Assembly (NCBI GenBank): GCA_026874595.1 | Contig: CM049316.1 | Coordinates: 51,651,676-51,715,675 of the forward strand | Reading direction: 5' to 3' | Length of the DNA: 64,000 nt | DNA from: Sipunculus nudus | Taxonomy: Eukaryota > Annelida > Sipuncula > Golfingiida > Sipunculidae | Shown here: positions 38,419 through 50,555 of the stretch, piece after piece | How the letters are laid out: the number at the start of each line of letters is the position of its first letter | How positions within the stretch are numbered: position 1 is the first letter of the stretch | The notes under the pieces: generated by a model | Told to the model about the DNA's origin: nothing | What the model saw: the letters and a program-made list of their open reading frames with translations, nothing else | Databases searched by the model: none | Translations under genes and position numbers: made by a program

Positions 38419-41393
38419 AGCTCAGCTGAATATAAGTCATTTGATCTATAGTCATGGTCCTTTGTCCATCATCCATCCGCCTGGCTGTCTGTAGGTTGAT
38501 AGGGCACATTTTGAAACTGTTGGACCAAGGAATCAAGAATTTTGCATACAGTTAGATGTCCCCAAATCTCCTACCATCCCGAACATTGGGTCCTAAGGAC
38601 TTCATTCCTTAAAGATATTAAGGAAAAACCTCCGTTTTCCATTAAAAAAACCATTGTTACACTTTGAGGCTGCCTAATATCAAAAAAAATATTCTGTTTT
38701 TGATCATATTTAGTATGCATATTCTTACATTCATTTTCTATGTACATACCAAAAAGTAGGTCAGTAATGCTCATGTTTTGAAGTTATGGGCCCAAATATA
38801 ATGCATTTTTTTTTTAAATTAGGAAATATATTTACTCACCAAACATGAGAATTGCGGAAGTTGGACCTTTTATTCAGAGATATATCCTTATTTAATCAAG
38901 ATTCAATTGATAACCCAAAATTAGATCTGATGAATTTTTCATTTTTTTAATTATTAGTATAAATAAAAAAAATCAATACCTTAAGTTTTGTCCAACATTG
39001 GCCACGACACATTTTTTCCCTGTTAGCACTGTTGATTTAATTTTCACAGCATATATACTGAGGAATTAAACTTTAAAAATCTGAAATTTCAGACGAATTG
39101 ATTGAAAGGAGTAGCTTTTATTCAAGTTTTATGTCAAGTGTTGTTTACATCAAGCCCACCTAGTACAGCCTTCATCTGTGTTATGTAACCCAATCCAGGC
39201 AGCTTGCCTTTGCTCAGCTTGACCACTACTTGCACCCCCCCCCCCCCCCCCCATGGCATATAAACTAGATGTATTTAAATTTTCTGTATTTGATTCATTC
39301 TTATTCTAGGCTTTTGCTGCATTTTAGATATTGTATTGTACCACCAGGGTTATAATGATTAAAGTGCACATTTAATGGGGTCCACAAAGTGGTGTATTGG
39401 TATCAATGTGTGGATGAATATTGAAAATTGAATATGAAAATTGAATATTTATTCCAGTAATAAATTATAGCTGAGATGGTAATTAGCACAATGATATCAT
39501 TTGTCTTTCATTCAACCAACAGTGTGATTACTTTATTTGAAAAGATGTTTTTATTTCATCAGATTTACTGAATCTTTTATTTTGGTGAATAAAATTAAGC
39601 ATGTACTGAAAACCCCAATGTACAAAACGTTTTAATAGTGATTCAGGGAATAATTTTGATGATGCCATGTTGTGGCATTATTATTAGGACCCAACTTGAC
39701 AAGTCGTGCCCTATGCTGATCACCGTGTCTGTCTGTCCTTCCATCTTTCCGTCCTTTTGTCAGTGACACTTTCTTTCACGCACGATAACTCAACAACAAC
39801 TTATTTCAGCTTTCCCAAATTCACAGGGATGTTTGGTACATATGAGGGCTCCAGACCTATTGAATTACAGACCTGTCCTTTTCCAAATGGCCGCCACAGC
39901 CCAATCACTGATTTTCTTTTGCCCGCCATAACTCAACAACATACTTCAGCTTTCCTCAATTCACAGGGATGATTGGTACATACAAGGCCTCCCCACCTAT
40001 TGAATTTCAGACCTGTCCGAATTCCAATATGGCCACCACAGCCAAATCACTGATTTTCTTTCGATTGATAATTCAACAAAAACATACTTCAGCTATCCCA
40101 AATTCACAGGGATGATTGGTACATATGAGGGCGCCAGACCTTTCGAATTACAGACCTGTTGGAATTCCAGTGTGGCCATCACAGCCGAATCACCAATTTA
40201 ATTTGTGTGCGATAACTCAACAACAAGAACATACTTCAGCTTTCCCATATTAACAGCGATGATTGGTACATATGAGGGCTCAAGACCTATTGAATTACAG
40301 ACCTGACCAAATTCCAATATGGCAGCACCACAGCCCAATCGCTAATTTTCTTTCGCACAGGATAACTCAACAACAACAAACTTCAGCTTTCCCTAATTCA
40401 TAGCGATGATTGGTACTTAAGAGTGCTCCCTCTCTATGAAATTGCAGACCTGTTGAAATTCCAATATGGCTGCTAGAGCACAATTATTGATTTTCTTTTG
40501 CACCTAATATCTCAACAAGAACATGCTTGATCTCTCTCAAATTCACAGGGATCATTGGTGCCTAAATGGGGGCTTCTGACTTATTGAAATACAAACTTGC
40601 TCAAAATCTAATATGGGCAACAGAGTACAATTGGTGATTATCTATTGCACCCATTATTTCAGACATATCTTCTTTAATATTATTTGAACAAGTAGGATTT
40701 TTTCCCTCATGCATATGGATAAAAAAAACTAATTCTTTTTGTCCTATTTTTCAACTTATACCTAAACTTTTCATCCATATGTAAACTAGTCAAGCACTAC
40801 CAGAATTGTGAGGCCCTCTGAAACCATTGTCCGATCACATCTAGTTTTCCTTCAAATTCAGTTTAATCATTTGTGATTTAAAAATAATAAAATATGTGTA
40901 TGCATTTGAGCTTAACTCTAGATAAATAATGATTGCAACTAAGAATTCTGATATTTTAACTTATATTTTCAGATTTATTTTATTTTATTTAAATTTATAA
41001 AACTTGTTAATAAAAAAAACAATCTGATAAAAACTCTTATAAATGGAAAAAGTGGAAATACTTAAAAAAATAGGCTTTTATATAAACCTAAATACATTAT
41101 TCCCTTGAAAGTGAAATAAAGGTATCAGTCCATTTTGTCCACTTACCTATCAATCTGTAAATTTTTCATATGCATCACAGTATTTTCAAAACTTTCATTG
41201 TTTTTTTTTCATGACAGTCTTTGTCTGAGAAATAGTTTTGCAGTCATATATTTAGAACTTTACTGGAGGGCCACTTTCTCTTAGCTTCTCATTTGCTTAT
41301 ATATATGAATAACATTACAATAGAATATTTTGCATATTTTGCAATTGCTAAAATTTCAAACTTCAGCTGAGCGCCGTGACCCATGGTCCCTTG
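38419..41393 (+). mobile_element. Rep-A2 element, complete ends, split by Rep-E
   Basis: The 5' foldback variant AGCTCAGCTGAATATAAGTC leads to CCATCCGCCTGGCTGTC. A C tract is at 39235-39252. The 3' end is CAGCTGAGCGCCGTGACCC, ATGGTCCCTTG at 41364-41393. Without Rep-E it is 1,813 bp and parallels the complete copy at 58121-59994 closely. Confidence 0.75.
39683..40844 (+). mobile_element. Rep-E element, complete copy (about 1.16 kb)
   Basis: It starts ATTAGGACCCAACTTGACAA (small inverted repeat ACTTG-A-CAAGT), then GTCTGTCTGTCCTTCC. About six units of 130-145 bp follow (CACAGGGATGATTGGTACAT, CCAATATGGC). It ends GATCACATCTAG at 40833-40844 followed by TTTT. The sister Rep-A2 copy at 59431-59450 shows the empty site (GGCATTATTTTCTTTTAAAT), which fixes both ends to within two T's. 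Confidence 0.75.
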
Positions 41394-42303
41394 TTCAAAT
41401 TGGCCTTATGAGCAGGATATCTCCAAAGGTATTCAACACAGGAACTTCATTTCTTCAGTGCTGATGCACATTTACAAAATCTTGGTCAAGTTCAAAGATG
41501 GGTGACCTTGATCTGCTTTCCTTGACCTAAGGTAACAGCTTAAGAGCTTAGGGGCTTATTTCTCAGAAACCATTTGGTGGATTGTTATGAAACATGGATC
41601 ATACCTATCCAGTTTAAATTAATGACTGAGACATGTCCAGATAAACATCCATGTGAGAACAAATTTTCATACATGTTACTGTTACCACCTATAAACACTG
41701 TTCTTTTGGCGGAGGGCTTCTGTCAGCTTCTGCTGATTTTATAGTTCTAAGATATATGCATACAGTAAAATCTCCACTTAAAACCGCCCTTCCGATTAAA
41801 ACCGCACCAACTTTCTCATTTAATGTATATGAATACCCTGCTTTCCGCTGATTCCGACAGCTATACAAATCAGTCATTAAAGTATATTATTTAAAATGAA
41901 CACTTAGAATAAAGTATAATAAAAGACAATATATTAAGTTATTAACCCTGCTCTTGCGGGAACCGTATTGATACAGGTGACGCGCTGCATGCCCGCCATG
42001 CAGGATAAGTATTGATACAGTTTGGGAGAGGTTTATAGGCCAATAATTAAATTCGAACCCCGTCAGTCCGTATGAAATTTGATGCGGGATCACTAAAGGG
42101 GATTTTCTTTCGAATAGTTTCATTTTCCCGGAAGGTTATTTGACAAACCGTGTGCAAATAGCGGTGACATACTGATCATGTGTTCGGGACATGACCGGTC
42201 ATGACCCGCGAAGTAGGTCAATCATGGCGCCGTCTGTTATTGTTGACATTAAGGAAATAGCGCAATTATTTCTTGATTCTGATCGACTAATGGGACAAGT
42301 TTT

Positions 42304-44175
42304 TATGCCCCCGCCACAAAGTGGCCGGGGCATATAGTTTTACCCATGTCCGTCCTTCCGTCATTCCAAAATCAAACAGTTGTACGGACTTTTTTTAGCA
42401 ATGCCTGCAGATATTGGCCTGATTTTTGGTGTGTGGGCAGATAATGACCAGTTACAGATCGAGTTCGCGTTTCCTCCCGGTTGACCCACTTTTGACCGTT
42501 TTACGGCTCCTAAACTTAGAAAATTTCATGAAAAATAGAAATTTTCGTGACAAATACTCATGTACGGTCTTTTTTTCCCAATGCCTGCAGATATTGGCCT
42601 GATTTTTGGTGTGTAGGCAGATAATGACCAGTTATAGATCGAGTTCGCGTTTCGTTTCGGTTGACCTACTTTTGACCGTTTTACGGCTCCTAAACTTAGA
42701 AAATTTCATGAAAAATAGAAATTTTCATGACAAATACACATGTACAGATTTTTTTTCGCAATGCCTGCAGATATTGGCCTGATTTTTGGTGTGTGGGCAG
42801 ATAATGACCAGTTACAGATCGAGTTCGCGTTTCGTCCAGGTTGACCTACTTTTGACCGTTTTACGGCTCCTAAACTTAGAAAATTTCATGAAAAATAGAA
42901 ATTTTCATGACAAATACACATGTATGGACTTTTTTTCACAATGCCTGCAGATATTGGCCTAATTTTGGTGTGTGGGCAGATAATGACCAGTTACAGATCG
43001 AGTTTGCGTTTCATCCCGGTTGACCTACTTTTGACCGTTTTACGGCTCCTAAACTTAGAAAAATTCATGAAAAATAGAAATTTTCATGACAAATACACAT
43101 GTACAGCCTTTTTTAGCCCTCAGCTCATAGGCTGATGGGCTATTGTCGTCACCCAAGCTGTCCGTCTGTCCATCTGTCTGTCCGGTGTCTGTCCGTCCGT
43201 CCGTCTGTTCCGCGTCTGTTAACTTTTACCTTGTGAGCGGGATATCTCTAAAAGGATTCACCGTTGGAATTTTATTTCATCAGTGAAGATGTATATCGAT
43301 AAAATCTCGGTCAAGTTCGAAGATGGGTGATCTTGACCCACTTTTCTACATTTTAGAGCTGATTATAGAAAAACACTCAGAAGTTTATATCTCAGGAACC
43401 ATTGTGTGGATTTTCACAAAACTTACTATGATCATTGGGACTGATGGTCTGTATGTGCTGCACAATTTTGGTGGCGCCACCTGCAATTTCTGATTTTTTA
43501 ATGAAATTTTATCGGATTTTTTCAATTTTGGCCTTTTGTGCAGGATATCTCCAAAGGTATTCAACACAGGAACTTCATTTCTTCAGTGCTATTGCATTAT
43601 ATTTACAAAATCTTGGTCAAGTTCAAAGATGGGTGATCTTGACCTACTTTTCAAGGTCACAGAGCTTAGTATAGAAAAAAACTTAGGAGCTTATTTCTCA
43701 GGAAGCATTTGGTGGATTGTTATGAAACATGGTATATACCTCTCCAATTTAAATTTATAAATGATTATCAACTTTTGCTAATATTCTAGTTTAGCAATAC
43801 AATGCTTACAGATACTGGCCTAATGTTTGGTCTGTGGGCGCATAATGACCACTTACAGATCGAGTTCGTGTTTCGTCCCAGTTAACCTATTTTTCACCAT
43901 ATGACAGATCCTGAACATAGAAAATTTCATGAAAGACAGAAATTTTCATGAAAAATGCACATATATGGACTTTTTTTTACAATGCCTGCAGATACTGGCC
44001 TGATTTTTGGTGTGTTGCTTGATAATGACCCTTTACAGATCGAGTTTGCATTTTGCCCTTGTTGACTTAATTTTGACCATACAACACTTCCTGAACTTAA
44101 AAAAATTTACAAAATTTAACAAATGTTTCTAATTTGCCCCAGGCGGGGGCATTTGTGTCGTTCCGACACATCTAG
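42304..44175 (+). mobile_element. Rep-D element, complete ends, split by Rep-B
   Basis: The 5' foldback ATGCCCCCGCCAC-AAA-GTGGCCGGGGCAT (42305-42333) is followed by CCATGTCCGTCCTTCCGTC. Four good 180-bp units (phase points 42381, 42561, 42741 and 42921) carry ATGCCTGCAGATATTGGCC; two degenerate units lie after the nested Rep-B. The inverted arm GGCGGGGGCAT is at 44142-44152, a hairpin TGTGTCG-TTC-CGACACA at 44154-44170, then TCTAG at 44171-44175 and T's. It has the clearest Helitron-type 3' end in the window. Confidence 0.8.
43115..43789 (+). mobile_element. Rep-B copy, internally deleted, nested in Rep-D
   Basis: 5' foldback AGCCCTCAGCTC-ATA-GGCTGATGGGCT, then GTCTGTCCGGTGTCTGTCC. GGTGGCGCCACC is at 43470-43481. 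It ends GCTAATATTCTAG at 43777-43789 but lacks the inverted arm and most of the 3' hairpin. Sister Rep-D units show the uninterrupted site, a run of T's before AGCAATGCC, so the insertion lies in a T tract. Confidence 0.77.
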
Positions 44176-44618
44176 TTTTTTTTATGAATTTGTTGAAAAT
44201 GACAGTCAGTTTGATTATAGATCTTAAGGAATTAACTGATCTGTTACGGGAGTGGGCAAACGGTGATGTGACGGACCGGACGGCGCGGTGTCAGACTTCA
44301 AACCGTTAACCAAGCCTTCCATCATACTTCATGCAGCTGGTCTAGCCCATCCAAGTATCATATCCGCAGCAAATGAAATATCAGGCGATGATTGGTCATA
44401 GGGATTCATTTTAATGATAACTCTATCTCAATTTAAAAACACAATAACATTTAAATTAGCAATATTAATTTACAAATAACAAATAATCGTAAATAATACA
44501 TTTACACACGGCTCTATGCATTCGAGACTGCTGCTAAGGGCAGCCTTCGAAAACGACCTGATTTCAAGATTTTGAATTTCTTGATTAAACTGCGGTTTTA
44601 AGTGGAGATTTTACGGTA

Positions 44619-46370
44619 AATATAAAACCGGTACCTTAAATTTTGACCAACTTTGGCCATGGCACCTTGTTTTCCTGTAAGCAGTGTTGATTTAATATCA
44701 ATTTATATTTCATATCATGCCTACATAAGGATTTCAGCTTCTAAATACTGAAATTGATAGAAATTGGCTAAAAACTGTAGCTTTTATTGAAGTTTTTATG
44801 ATACCATGGATATACTGAAGCCCCTCTTCAGTCACATGTATGTCACCTTTGTTAATTGACCTTTCAGGCTAATTATACATGCTTGAAGCGGGCCATACTG
44901 GGCAAGCCAGGTTATTTTTACACATGTATTTGTTTCACAGCTGAGATAACTTTTAATTTTTTCTGACACTAAAAAAAATAAAAAATATTCAAATGTGATA
45001 AAAAAAAGTCAGATCGTAGACAATTTCTACTTATGATGTATATAATGTTAATAATTGTCATAAGACTACTGTTATGTTTAGTGTGTAGATTGATATGAAA
45101 ATATTCAAAAGTAAATATATTTTAATTCTATTTTTTTATATAAATCAAAGCCATACACCAGGTACTTACGATCATTATTTAAATTTGTGAAATTTGTATA
45201 TCCTTGCTTCTCAACCATTTTGTTTGACTAAAATTGAATAAATACTCATGAGATAAAATTTATATGATAAAACTGACAAAATGGTGTAAATTTCAGGCTT
45301 CAGGCCAAGTCAAAACCAGTGTGACTATAGCACTCCATTTCCAAATGTAATTGTATCCACCAAAACAAATTTTTGCGGATACTATGTTTTTGACTAGGTT
45401 CCGCCGCCACTACCTTCGTTTCTGGAATAGAACTGGACAGATTTTTCTGAAAATTTACACCATTATCAGGTCACAAGTTTTGCATTGACCTCTGACCTTT
45501 CCCCTCTCAAGTGGGTCCATCTGTGCGTCTGTTTTTACACATTATTCCACATATCTTCGGAACCGTTTGACCAATCAGGCTACAAATATTGCACATATGT
45601 AGCCCTTGGATAGCTTTATAACGTACACTAAAAATGTTTGAGCTGCCTGCAACCATTTTTGCACAGCATCCATCTGTTCATCTGTCTAGTTGGTATAAAA
45701 TCACTCATATCTCTGATTTGATTTGACTTATCCACCTGAAATTTTGCATGTATATACATCTTGGATAGCTTTCTCGATTTAATGGCAGGTGACGCCACCT
45801 ACATTTATGTTTACGCTGCAGACATCCATGTTTATATCTCAGGATTAGTTTGACATATCCCCCTGAAATTTTGCATGTGTATAGATCTAACATAGCTCTT
45901 AATCATACGCAAAATTGGTGGCGCCACCTGCAACCATTTTTGCTGGGTGTCCGTCTGTTTGTCTGCCTTGGGATAAAATCACTCATATACAAGTAGTGGT
46001 TTAACTTATCTGCCTGAAATTTTCATGTTTATACATCTTGGATAGCCTTCTCTATTTAATGGCAGGTTGCGCCACCTAAATACATATTTCGGCTGCAGAC
46101 ATCCATGTTAATATGCAACACACCTCACTCTGTTTCCCTTTGCCACTCAATCCATGCCTCACTTCACCTGTCCCACTCTGATTTGGCAGATACATGTAGT
46201 CGCTTGTCGATTACCCATAATCTAACTAATATAAATGACCATAATCCTCGCCGTCATCTCATAATACAGCTTATATTACAACACAAAACCAGCATTTGTC
46301 TTCTCCCTCTTTGAAATCATATTTTGTGATCATATAAAACAGCTAATAGCTGTGACCCATGGGTCCCATG
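44619..46370 (+). repeat. Rep-A2 3' half, split by Rep-F
   Basis: The interior (GTACCTTAAATTTTGACC, CCAGGTACTTACGATCATT) parallels 56453-57128. The 3' end is decayed (CAGCTAATAGCTGTGACC, palindrome, CCCATG at 46341-46370). Rep-F is inserted at 45351. Confidence 0.65.
45351..46225 (+). mobile_element. Rep-F element, nested copy
   Basis: It starts TTGTATCCACC with foldback to GCGGATAC, then two to three units with GGTGGCGCCACC at 45917. The 3' hairpin GTAGTCG-CTTGT-CGATTAC at 46196-46214 is followed by CCCATAATCTAA, a mutated CTAG. No protein is seen. Confidence 0.72.
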
Positions 46371-46659
46371 TTTTTAAATCCAGTTTTTATTTTGAAAGCA
46401 TTTTGAAGATGATGGAAATTCTTGACAAGTTTTTGGGAAACGTGAGTGTCACTGATGCCACACTTTTCAGTTAAATACATGGTGGGGGACTATTTGTGCC
46501 CCTTACAGTTTAAGAGTATATTGTCACAGGTTCTGCTGAGCAACATGACTCTTGCATCAGTTATGTTTGTAGATAAAATGCAAATATTGAACACCTGATT
46601 GTATAGAATCTGTGGTTAATTAAATTTACAGTCACTTTCATCTCACCATGTTTCATCAG
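46371..46659 (+). other. Unique intron before the third exon
   Basis: It ends in an acceptor TTTCATCAG. Nothing else is recognised. Confidence 0.5.
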
Positions 46660-46862
46660 GATGGGGGATGCACATGTCCCGGTGATATATCCAAGGCATT
46701 TGGTGCTGGGGCAGACTTTGTCATGGCTGGTGGAATGTTTGCTGGTCATGATGAATCTGGCGGTGAGCTCATAGACAAGAACGGCAAGAAGTTTAAGTTG
46801 TTCTATGGAATGTCATCAGCCACAGCAATGAAGAAACATGCTGGTCAGGTGGCTGAATACCG
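46660..46862 (+). CDS. GMPR: GMP reductase, internal exon (about residues 219-286)
   Basis: This exon is 203 nt, starting in phase 0 after TTTCATCAG at 46651-46659. It ends inside an Arg codon (CG|G) at a GTGAGT donor at 46863. The translation opens [20 protein letters not shown], continues [14 protein letters not shown] and ends [21 protein letters not shown]. These are the phosphate- and nucleotide-binding loops of the barrel (DGG, the GG(M) loop and YGMSS), all intact. It continues the previous exon's HIIS to give HIISDGG, as in the family. Residues after AEYR (about 60, to the C-terminus) should lie on later exons; I did not find them in the remaining 17 kb, so the next intron probably extends past the window. 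Selection is visible: this exon and its two partners are the only clean protein-like stretches in 64 kb. Confidence 0.96.
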
Positions 46863-47446
46863 GTGAGTACATGAATATCAAGAAAGCATTAAACCTATAA
46901 ATTAATAGACAAGACATATGTTTATTCAATACTAATGAACTCTTGTCAACAACAGTACCAAATATCCCCTTTTTTTTGCCGCACAACTATTTATAGTTGC
47001 ACCCAGAGTGTGTTAGTTCCCTTTAAGGAGCTCCCACTAATAGTTCAGCTGTTAAGAGAGGAATTGTGCAAAAAATGAAAGAAGCATGAAACTTGGCATA
47101 ATAGTTGTCCCGGCCATATTTAATATTTTCTGAAATGGGGCCAAATGGTGTTAGATATTCCTGTTTTACTAGCACATCAAACGGCAAACATTATTCGTTG
47201 AGTTCTGCACAGCAGTCCAATACTTTGTGATTGTAATCAAATGAAAGTGTCTTTTGCTGGGTTAAGTCTGTTTTGTCATGCATTTTTATGCTTGAATTGT
47301 ATAACAGTTTTTATTGCAATATTTCATATGTCCTACTTTTAATTTTGCTTTATTTGCATCCTAACAAATGTAATTGTTTTGAAGAGGTTTTTGGTGCAGA
47401 AACTTGTCTGTCAAAATTAGAAACTTGACATGCCTGCAAACACTAA
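46863..47446 (+). other. GMPR intron, unassigned
   Basis: It begins with the donor GTGAGT. No repeat or exon is recognised. Confidence 0.45.
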
Positions 47447-49437
47447 CTAGAATATGGGTAGTCAAAAAGCGACTAAGTGTATCCACCAAACATGGCTCGC
47501 CCTGCTTCCAAAAAAAATTTAGCAAAAATTTTAGCCAACAGGAATTTTCTTTAGCCATTTCAGAAACACTTTAGCCAGCACTTATTCTCTGAATAATATG
47601 AAGAGAAGAATTCACTTTTATTTCACAATATTATAGTCTCTTGTTTTGCTTATTCAGTAAGGCTTCGAAAGTGTTCTTTGTTTCCAGTATCCAGACCAAC
47701 TCCAAGAAAACCTAGCCAGTGTAGTTAAATTTTATTGGGGGTTTGAGCCTTGAGACATGGAGCACAAAAAGGGTCACCTAATAAATCTTGTACAAGTCAC
47801 AAACAATTGAAATTACAGCTAATTATAACACAGTAATGGTTCAGTTACTCGTTTAATGATCTTAGGGATAAATTATGTATAAATGTGAAACAGAGTTACA
47901 GTGTCCATATTCATGCAGGAGATCATTTGATTACCATGTACCAGCCTTCTATAGTCAGGGTGGGGGTAATATTGTAATCTGGTTCCTCGCTCCTTTTTTT
48001 TGACAGTGTGACAACATTGGAGGGCCTGGTATAAACATTTTGGTTTATTTCCTTGAAACCTATGTGTGAATTAATTTAATCTGAGCAACTTCAGCAAAAT
48101 TAAATCATATAAATAATATTCTGTTTTATAACACTTGGGAAAAAAAATTAAAATTAAATAAATTCCCTAACTCCCTACTCTAATTTTTCGCCACTGTAAT
48201 CAGAAAAAAAGAACCTATTTTTTTAGGCCTAGGGCATTGGAAAGATGCTCCTTGCCAGTAAATTAGCCAGAGAGAACTTTGTTTCGCCAGATCTCCCCAT
48301 TGCTAGCCTTTGGCGAATTGGCGAATAGGCAGGGAGAGCCCTGCCAAAATCAGAGTAGGATGGGTGAAGTGAGCATGGATTGAGTGGAAAGGGGAAATAG
48401 AGTTATATGTGTTACATATCAGCATGGATGTGTGCCACGTAAACATGATTATAGGTGGCGCCACCTGTTATTTGAATAAGAAACTATCCAAGATGTATAC
48501 ACATGTAAAATTTCAGGTGGATAAGATTTTATCCCACAGCAGACAAACAGATGGATGCTGTGCAAAAATGGTTGCAGGAGGCGCCGCCAGTTTTGTGTAT
48601 GATAAAGAGCTATGTGAGATCTAAACACATGCAAAACTTCAGGAACATTTGTTAAACCAGTCAGGAGATATTAGCATGGATATCTGCAGTATGAATGTGA
48701 ATGTAGGTGGCGCCACCTGTCATAAAATCAAAAAGCTATCCAGGATATATACGCATACCAAATTTCAGGTAAATAATTCAAACCACAGCCGAGATAAAGG
48801 TGATTTTAACCCAAGGAAAATTAACAGATGGAGGCTGTGCAAAAATGGTTGCAGGTGGCGCCACCAGTTTCTTTTATGATAAAGAGCTATGTGAGATCTA
48901 AACACATGCAAAATTTCAGGAAGATATGTGAAACCAGTCTAGAGATATAAGGATGGATGTCTGCAGCATGAATAGGAAATGCAGGTGGCCCCACCTTTCA
49001 TAAAATAAAAAAAAGTATACACATACCAAATTTCAGCTGAATTAGTCAGACCAGTGCACAGATATGAACGATTTTAACCCAAGGCAGACAAACAGATGGA
49101 CACTGTGCAAAATTGGTTGCAGGTGGCGCCACCATTTTTGATGTATGTTATAAAGCTATCCAAGAGCTACATTTGTGCAAATTTTTTTTCGCGTCCGAAG
49201 ATATATGGGCTAATGTGTCAAAACAGAAGCACAGATGGATATACTTCAAAGAGGAAAGTCAGAGGTCAATTCCAAATGGTAAGGCACCAGTTCACATGTG
49301 ACCTTATAATTGGGTTAAGTTTCAGAAAATGGGTCCAGTAGTCTCAGAGGAGTTCTCCGAAAACAAATATGGCGGCTGCGGCGGTGGTACCTAGTCAAAA
49401 ACATAGTATCCACAAAACTTTGTTTTGGAGGATCCAA
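47447..49437 (-). mobile_element. Rep-F element, minus-strand copy, split by a hAT-like element
   Basis: CTAGAATATGGGTAGTC at 47447 is the reversed 3' end; ATAGTATCCACAAAAC and TTTGGAGGATCCAA at 49404-49437 is the reversed 5' foldback. GGTGGCGCCACC is at 48454, 48706, 48854 and 49122. It is interrupted at 47491-48343. Confidence 0.78.
47491..48343. mobile_element. hAT-like non-autonomous element (853 bp)
   Basis: The left end CATGGCTCGCCCTGC and the right end (inverted) CAGGGCTCTCCCTGC are imperfect inverted repeats. CCAAA flanks both sides (47486-47490 and 48344-48348), a candidate 5-bp duplication. Removing the element and one CCAAA restores the Rep-F reading CCACCAAAATCAGAG. CAGGG-type ends suggest hAT, but most hAT elements duplicate 8 bp, so the family is uncertain. 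No transposase. Confidence 0.55.
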
Positions 49438-49765
49438 TTAAAATCATTAGGATACATCAGTAAAATATACATACAACATACTGGTAATTAGATTTTACGA
49501 TCATCTTAACCTACATGTAAACCTGAGTTTACCTGAGTGAAATTGGGAAATATCAATTGAATAAATCCAAGTGTGCTGATATTTAATATACATGTTAATT
49601 TATTACATGTTAATAACTACACTTCAGCCCTATGTCTGTTTCAATGTAATTTAATTGACAGTCAAGTGGTAAAACACTTGGGTATCTCCACTGATCATCA
49701 TCAGTCCTAAAATGTGTGTTGTAGTGGCCCGTCCAAAGTACCGTAAAAGTTATTGTAGAAGTCGC
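49438..49765 (+). other. Unassigned intron
   Basis: AT-rich, with no repeat, exon or motif recognised. Confidence 0.4.
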
Positions 49766-50555
49766 GCCTTGTACTAGGATATCTAATTCTGAAAACCAGA
49801 ATTATCTGGCAAAGTCTGGTGTGACTTGTAATACGTACATATCCATCTCATGATCAGTCATTTCAGCCTTGTGCTAGGATATCTAATTCTGAAAACCAGA
49901 ATTATCTGGCAAAGTCTGGTGTGACTTGTAATACATACATATCCCATCTCATGATCAGTCATCTCAGCCTTGTGCTAGGATATCTAATTCTAAAAACCAG
50001 AATTATCTGGCAAAGTCTGGTGTGACTTGTAATACGTACATATCCCATCTCATGATCATCTCAGCCTTGTGCTAGGATATCTAATTCTGAAAACCAGAAT
50101 TATCTGGCAAAGTCTGGTGTGACTTGTAATACGTACATATCCCATCTCATGATCAGTCATCTCAGCCTTGTGCTAGGATATCTAATTCTAAAAACCAGAA
50201 TTATCTGGCAAAGTCTGGTGTGACTTGTAATACGTACATATCCCATCTCATGATCAGTCATCTCAGCCTTGTGCTAGGATATCTAATTCTGAAAACCAGA
50301 ATTATCTTGCATAGTCTGGTGTGACTTGTAATACGTACAAATCCCATCTCATGATCAGTCATCTCAGCCTTGTGCTAGGATATCTAATTCTAAAAACCAG
50401 AATTATCTGGCAAAGTCTGGTGTGACTTGTAATACGTACACATCCCATCTCATGATCAGTCATCTCAGCCTTGTGCTAGGATATCTAATTCTGAAAACCA
50501 GAATTATCTGGCAAAGTCTGGTGTGACTTGTAATACGTACATGTCCCATCTCAGT
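49766..50555 (+). repeat. 100-bp minisatellite, 8 units, with hairpins
   Basis: CTAGGATATCTAATTCT recurs at 49774, 49874, 49975, 50072, 50173, 50274, 50375 and 50476 (period 97-101). Each unit contains TAATTCTG-AAAAC-CAGAATTA, a perfect 8-bp stem when the variant base is G (some units have A), overlapping a second stem CCAGA-ATTA-TCTGG. Units are more than 90% alike by eye. Confidence 0.92.

Larger units (their letters stand above)
38193..41744 (+). mobile_element. Rep-B copy, 5'-truncated, split by Rep-A2
   Basis: 38193-38418 and 41394-41744 join as one Rep-B body (ACCTTGACCTA; then GGCCTTATGAGCAGGATATC). The 3' part has GGCGGAGGGCT and hairpin TCAGC-TTCT-GCTGA, then TTTTATAG, a mutated CTAG. 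The 5' arm is missing. Confidence 0.72.
41763..44616. mobile_element. TA-flanked inverted-repeat transposon with CAGTAAAATC ends
   Basis: The left end CAGTAAAATCTCCACTTAAA and the right end (inverted) CCGTAAAATCTCCACTTAAA match at 24 of 25 positions, with TA at 41761-41762 and 44617-44618. This is typical of the Tc1/mariner/pogo group. It is interrupted by Rep-D; its own sequence is about 980 bp (41763-42303 and 44176-44616), with no full transposase. It sits in Rep-A2 sequence on the right side (AATATAAAACCGGTACCTT). Confidence 0.8.
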
